Notes under the pieces: model-generated
What the model was told of the DNA's origin: nothing
The model's database searches: none
What the model saw: the letters and a program-made list of their open reading frames with translations, nothing else
Program-made: the position numbers and the translations under genes
Assembly (NCBI GenBank): GCA_030549775.1
Contig: CM060175.1
Location: 69,469,245-69,533,244, forward strand
Source of the DNA: Tamarix chinensis
Lineage: Eukaryota > Streptophyta > Magnoliopsida > Caryophyllales > Tamaricaceae
DNA: 64,000 nt
Direction of reading: 5' to 3'
Shown here: positions 60,047 through 64,000 of the stretch, piece by piece
Layout of the letters: each line of letters starts with the position of its first letter
Numbering within the stretch: the stretch's first letter is position 1

Positions 60047-62535
60047 ATCAAACCATGTATTTAGGTTTGCAAAACCACTAATTGGATGACTAAAAGTTCC
60101 TCTAATGTGAAAATGAACTTTGAGAAATGGGATCGTTGCAATCATATGATTCTCATGATCATTAAGCACATCATTCCAGTGACCTTTAGGGGTGGATTTT
60201 CAATTCCATCACTAGCGCCAAAAATTTCCTTGCTAAAATTGAGAAACATTTCACAAAAAATGATAAGGTTGAAACAACACTCTTCTACAATGATTGATTT
60301 TAATGAAGTATAAAGGAAAAAGGAGATATAAGGGAGTACTTTATGGAAATGTCTAACATTACTTCAAAACTTAATGCATTAAAGTTCGAGTTATCAGATG
60401 ACTTACTAGTGCATTTAGTGTTGCTTTCACTTCCTACAAAATTTAGTTAATTTAAGATTAGTTATAACAACCAAAAGGAGGAATGGGCTCTTAATGAGCT
60501 CATTTCACACTATGCAAAAAAGGAAAAACATTTAAAGAATGGTAAGAATGAGAGTGCTCATATGGAAAGTACCTCTAAAGTTCAAGGAAAAAAAAGGAAG
60601 GATAAATCTGCTCTTAAGGGTCTAATCTAAAAGAAAAAAATTAGACGCTTCTTTTGTAAAAAGATTAGACATGTTAAGAAGGATTGCCAAAAGTACTATG
60701 ATTTGCACATCAAGAAAATTATAATCCCTACTTTGGTCTATTATGAGTTTAATTCAACTTAAGTGCCTAAAAACACTTGTTGGTTAGATGTTGGTGCTAT
60801 TATTCACATAAGTGTTTCTATGTTGGGTCGCCTGAGCTACCGAAAGCTAAGCGATGGTAAAAGATACATCTATGTTGGATATGGAAAGGAAGCAATAATT
60901 GAAGCAATTTACACTTTTATGTTATTATTAGGAATTTTATATTATTTAGATTTGAAAGATACTTCCATTGTCCCATCTTTTAGATGAAATTTGGTCTATA
61001 TTTTCTTACAAGACAAGTTCAATAATTATTGTTCATTTGGAAATACTAAATTTAGTCTTTAATTAAATTTAAATATTATTTGTACTAGTTCATTATATGT
61101 GTATGCCAACCTATATATGTTTTATGTAATCACTTCATATCATGAAACCTTGAAAAGGACAAAATGTGGTACTAAAAGTGAATTAAGTAAAGAAAATTTG
61201 GCGTCATTATGGTACAAGAGTTTAAGTCATGTCTCAAAAGAAAGAATTGAGAGGTTTTTGTTTGATGGCATTTTAGATTCACTTAACTTTGTAGATTTAA
61301 ACACCTATGTTGAATGCATTAAGGAGAAATAAACCAAATCTAAGATAATAGGTGCAAATAAATCTTTAAACATCTTATAATTGTTTCACACTGATATCTG
61401 TTGACCATTCCCTATAGCTTATTAGAACGGTCAATAGCATTTCATATTATTCATAGACGATTAATCATGTTATAGATACATGTATCATGTTCATAAAAAA
61501 TAATGTCATTGGACGTGTTCAAATTATTTAAGTGTAAGGTTAAAAATAAACTCAACATTAGATGATCAAGTGCATAAGATCTGACCTTGGTGGTAAGTAT
61601 TATGTTAGATATGATAGTTCAGGTGAACAATGTCTAGGACCATTTGCTAGATACCAAAAGGAACGTTGAATAATCCCTCAATACACCATGCTATGATCTC
61701 CTAACATAATTGGTGTAGTTGAAATATGAAACAAAAATCTTAAGGACATGATAAGAAGCATGATTAGTCATTCTACCTGACTTGAGTTGGTTTGGGGAGA
61801 AACACTAAAGGAAATAACTTAAATTATGAATAGAGGACTAGGGTAGCTACTAAAATTCATTATGAGATTTGGATAAGTAAATAGTATAACATGGAGCATT
61901 TTCACATTTGGGGATGCCCAACTGAGGCAAGGATGTGTAGGCCACATAAAAAGAAATTAGACTTCAAAATAGTCAATAGCTATTTTATTTTATCTAACCG
62001 ATCAAGATGTTATAAATTCTATAATCCCACATTTAGGTTAATTTTTGAGATAGGATCTACCACATTATTTGAGGATGTTGGGATTTGGGAGAGAAATGAG
62101 GTTAGGGATATTATTTTTGAGGAGGAATCAATCATAATTCCTACTATTATCTCTGAGAATGTATAAATATATGCACTTGTCATTGATTAGGAGTCAAATT
62201 AGGAACATATATAAGATAATGACAAGCAACCACCTATTGAGAACAAGACAATTGTTCCACAAGAACACGCTTAGAAACCTTAAGAACTAAGAAGATCCAC
62301 CGGAGAAATGAGAAGTGTTACTTTGGATGATTGCATTTTATTTCTCATAAAACATGAGGTAGAATTAGAGTGATAGAAGATGACCCAATTAACTATCCTC
62401 ATGCCACAGAGAACTTTAATTTGTAAAGGTTGAATGATGACATGAATGAAAAAATAAAGTTCGGGATGGATAATAACGTATGAGATATTGTCCCATTGCT
62501 ATAAGGTAATAAGCCCATTGGTTGCAAATTGATGA

Positions 62536-62880
62536 ACACATATTCTTATCTATCTCATGCCTTCTTAATTTAAGTTTTTGGTCATTTATTAAAGTAATAT
62601 TTAAGGTTAATTACATTATTATAATATAGTGCTTAAATTTTAATTATCTCATTTATTTAATTAAATTTGAGCAAAATGATAAATTTGTATGAATATTGAC
62701 ATTATTTTATATTTTGGCCATATATTACTCATATGAATTCGGATTTAGGTAATTTAAATTGGTTTGGAAAGATAAAAATTGAGATCTAAAACTTTTATTT
62801 CTAGATGTTTTTCTTAAATCCAGTAATGTCATGGCTAAGTTGATATTTAATGTACATATGTGAATATCTCCTAGAATAAT
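62536..62880. other. Unassigned AT-rich interval
   Basis: Between the truncated copia RT and LTR C. No recognisable domain or repeat terminus; it may be the remnant that truncated the copia element. Confidence 0.4.
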
Positions 62881-64000
62881 TGTAACACCCCCAAATTTCA
62901 CTCCTGAAAAAAAAAATTTTGAAAGATTAAAGCGGAAGCTAGGAGCGAATTTGGGAAATGTTACCGCCACATCTAGCACAAGATAAATGTCAACCATCTA
63001 TCTCATGTTAGATGCAAGGCTAAAACCTGTCAAACAATTAAATTCGAATTTTAAAGCATAACAGCGTTACGAGAAATTAAAAGTCAATTACAAAATCCTT
63101 GGAAATTTAAATACAATACTTGCAACTTCCAAAGGATGAATACAATTAAACAAACAAATCCCGAAGGATAATTATCTGGATCGCCTACTCACACAAGTCA
63201 AGCCTTCCACCCCAAAACAGTATCCGATCATAACCTGCACAAGAGGTCTGCTCCCCACCATCGGTGGATCATCACAGGACCCATTCAACCAGTGTAGTAT
63301 CAGTACGGGTCCAATACTGAGTAAGTCTCGCTACCCTACCTTATAGGAGAGATATCATCAAGTGCATATTGAATCATGTTGCATTACGTTGATACAATAG
63401 TATGCCTACTCAAACCCACATCACAAGTCCTACCATACACATATAATAACATGCGAAACATATGTAATATCTTAAACCGATAAGAGATTTAGATAAACCA
63501 ACCAGACATTTTTGGACAACGCCAAACCAAACCAAGCCGAATCAGGCATTTATCAAACGGGCATTTATGGGAAATGCCGAACCAAACCAATTAGGCATTT
63601 AGCCTCGCGGACATTACTTAGGGACATGTCCAGCCCCGAGCATTACTTAGGGACATGCTCAGCCCCGGTCGAGTAGACTCATTCTTTAGATCTCTGGTAA
63701 ATATAGTCGATTCACATCATAGTCTTTATCAATTCATGTGAGTGCGAGAACCCCACTATTATAGCCGGTGGAACGGTCATGAGGGTCATGCCCTGCCACT
63801 ATTTTAGCCGGTGGACCGGTCATGAGGGTAACATACCCTGCCACTATTATTCGCCGGTGGACCGGTCTGGTCCCGACTCACATGATGTTTCACTGTAATT
63901 ACTTCGTATCTTTCCAATGTCTTATCGTTATTACGTTCGGTTTGTTGAGCACGGAATCCCCCACTATTATAGCCGGTGGACCGGTCATGAGGGTAACATA
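62881..64000 (-). mobile_element. Long LTR C (partial, continues past window end)
   Basis: Starts TGTAACACCCCCAAATTTCA at 62881 and follows LTR B closely: GAAATGTTACCGCCACATCT, GATGCAAGGCTAAAACCTGT, CATCGGTGGATCATCACAGG, and the motif CAGTA-N9-TACTGAGTAAG (63301-63324). It then enters the CCACTATTATAGCCGGTGG array (63750 to end), which B has lost. It is the least decayed copy over this part. Confidence 0.8.
63748..64000 (-). repeat. CCACTATTATAGCCGGTGG array in LTR C
   Basis: Units at about 63751, 63796, 63841 and 63961, each followed by ACCGGTCATGAGGGTAACAT or a variant and CCCTGCC. The AGGGTA-aca-TACCCT spacer is a perfect hairpin. The array runs off the window. Confidence 0.8.

Larger units (their letters stand above)
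55836..62535 (+). mobile_element. Dead Ty1/copia retrotransposon, gag to start of RT, interrupted by LTR E
   Basis: Gag opens at ATG 55836 (IHMLNGNNF...DNVLLILGYMD), is cut by LTR E, and resumes at about 60047 (FEKWDRCNHMILMIIKHIIP; ALKFELSDDLLVHLVLLSLP). Next come a zinc knuckle with the first Cys replaced by Arg (60646-60690), a protease start reading CWLDVGAIIHIS where DSGA is expected, the GAG-pre-integrase block LWYKSLSHVSKERIERF (61208-61258), integrase remnants from about 61380, its C-terminal HIWGCP...F region (61891-62080), and the RT opening (DNNV.DIVPL) ending near 62535. Multiple stops and frameshifts; RT, RNase H and 3' LTR are absent. I do not reconstruct the protein. Confidence 0.8.

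Noticed and set aside
63748..64000. CRISPR-like regular repeat array
   Set aside because: A eukaryotic LTR subrepeat: units and spacers are both repetitive, and no cas genes or unique spacers are present.

Overview
This is a stretch of angiosperm nuclear genome. It is AT-rich, with only two protein-coding loci I can support, and both are plant-type: an intronless-CDS ROH1/BYPASS1-like (DUF793) gene on the + strand (CDS 26967-28184) and a split PRP38B-type splicing-factor gene on the - strand (coding exons between 29184 and 41547, 5' UTR exon near 42 kb). The two genes converge with 1.0 kb between stop codons. Everything else I can interpret is transposable-element sequence, roughly 37 kb of it long terminal repeats (LTRs) without internal domains. 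I cannot name the species.

Layout. 1-1494: end of a long LTR. About 1.67-8.76 kb: an old LINE on the + strand, split by two smaller solo LTRs (4208-5844 and 6673-8123, the second with a perfect target-site duplication). About 9.4-10.9 kb: decayed long-LTR fragment. 10938-20331: a solo LTR (D, - strand, TSD ATATA) that is itself interrupted by another solo LTR (A, 14649-19340, + strand, TSD AGTTT). 21.7-25.8 kb: a decayed relative. 26.4-42.1 kb: the two genes; the large PRP38B introns hold a LINE 3' fragment, two SINE-like copies and a Stowaway-like end. 43462-48796: solo LTR B (- strand, TSD CTTTT), the same family as A in inverted orientation. 49-55 kb: further relatives, probably one + strand LTR split by insertions. 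55.8-62.5 kb: a dead Ty1/copia gag-pol interrupted inside gag by another long LTR (E). 62881-end: another family copy (C).

The most unusual content is this family of very long LTRs. Uninterrupted copies net to about 4.7-4.9 kb, begin with TGTAACACC- or TGTAATACC-like ends, and occur only as LTRs without an internal region. Diverged copies share a fixed architecture: a strand-asymmetric pyrimidine-rich block, a TATA box followed at 7-10 bp by AAAACCCTAA, a seven-unit tandem repeat of 145-162 bp, an array of short tandem repeats whose sequence changes between copies, and near the 3' end a short inverted repeat (CAGTA-N6-9-TACTGAGTAA). Small MITEs with recognisable TSDs sit inside some copies, and one has an empty site in the sister copy.

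There are no rRNA genes, convincing tRNA genes, CRISPR arrays or bacterial-type operons here.
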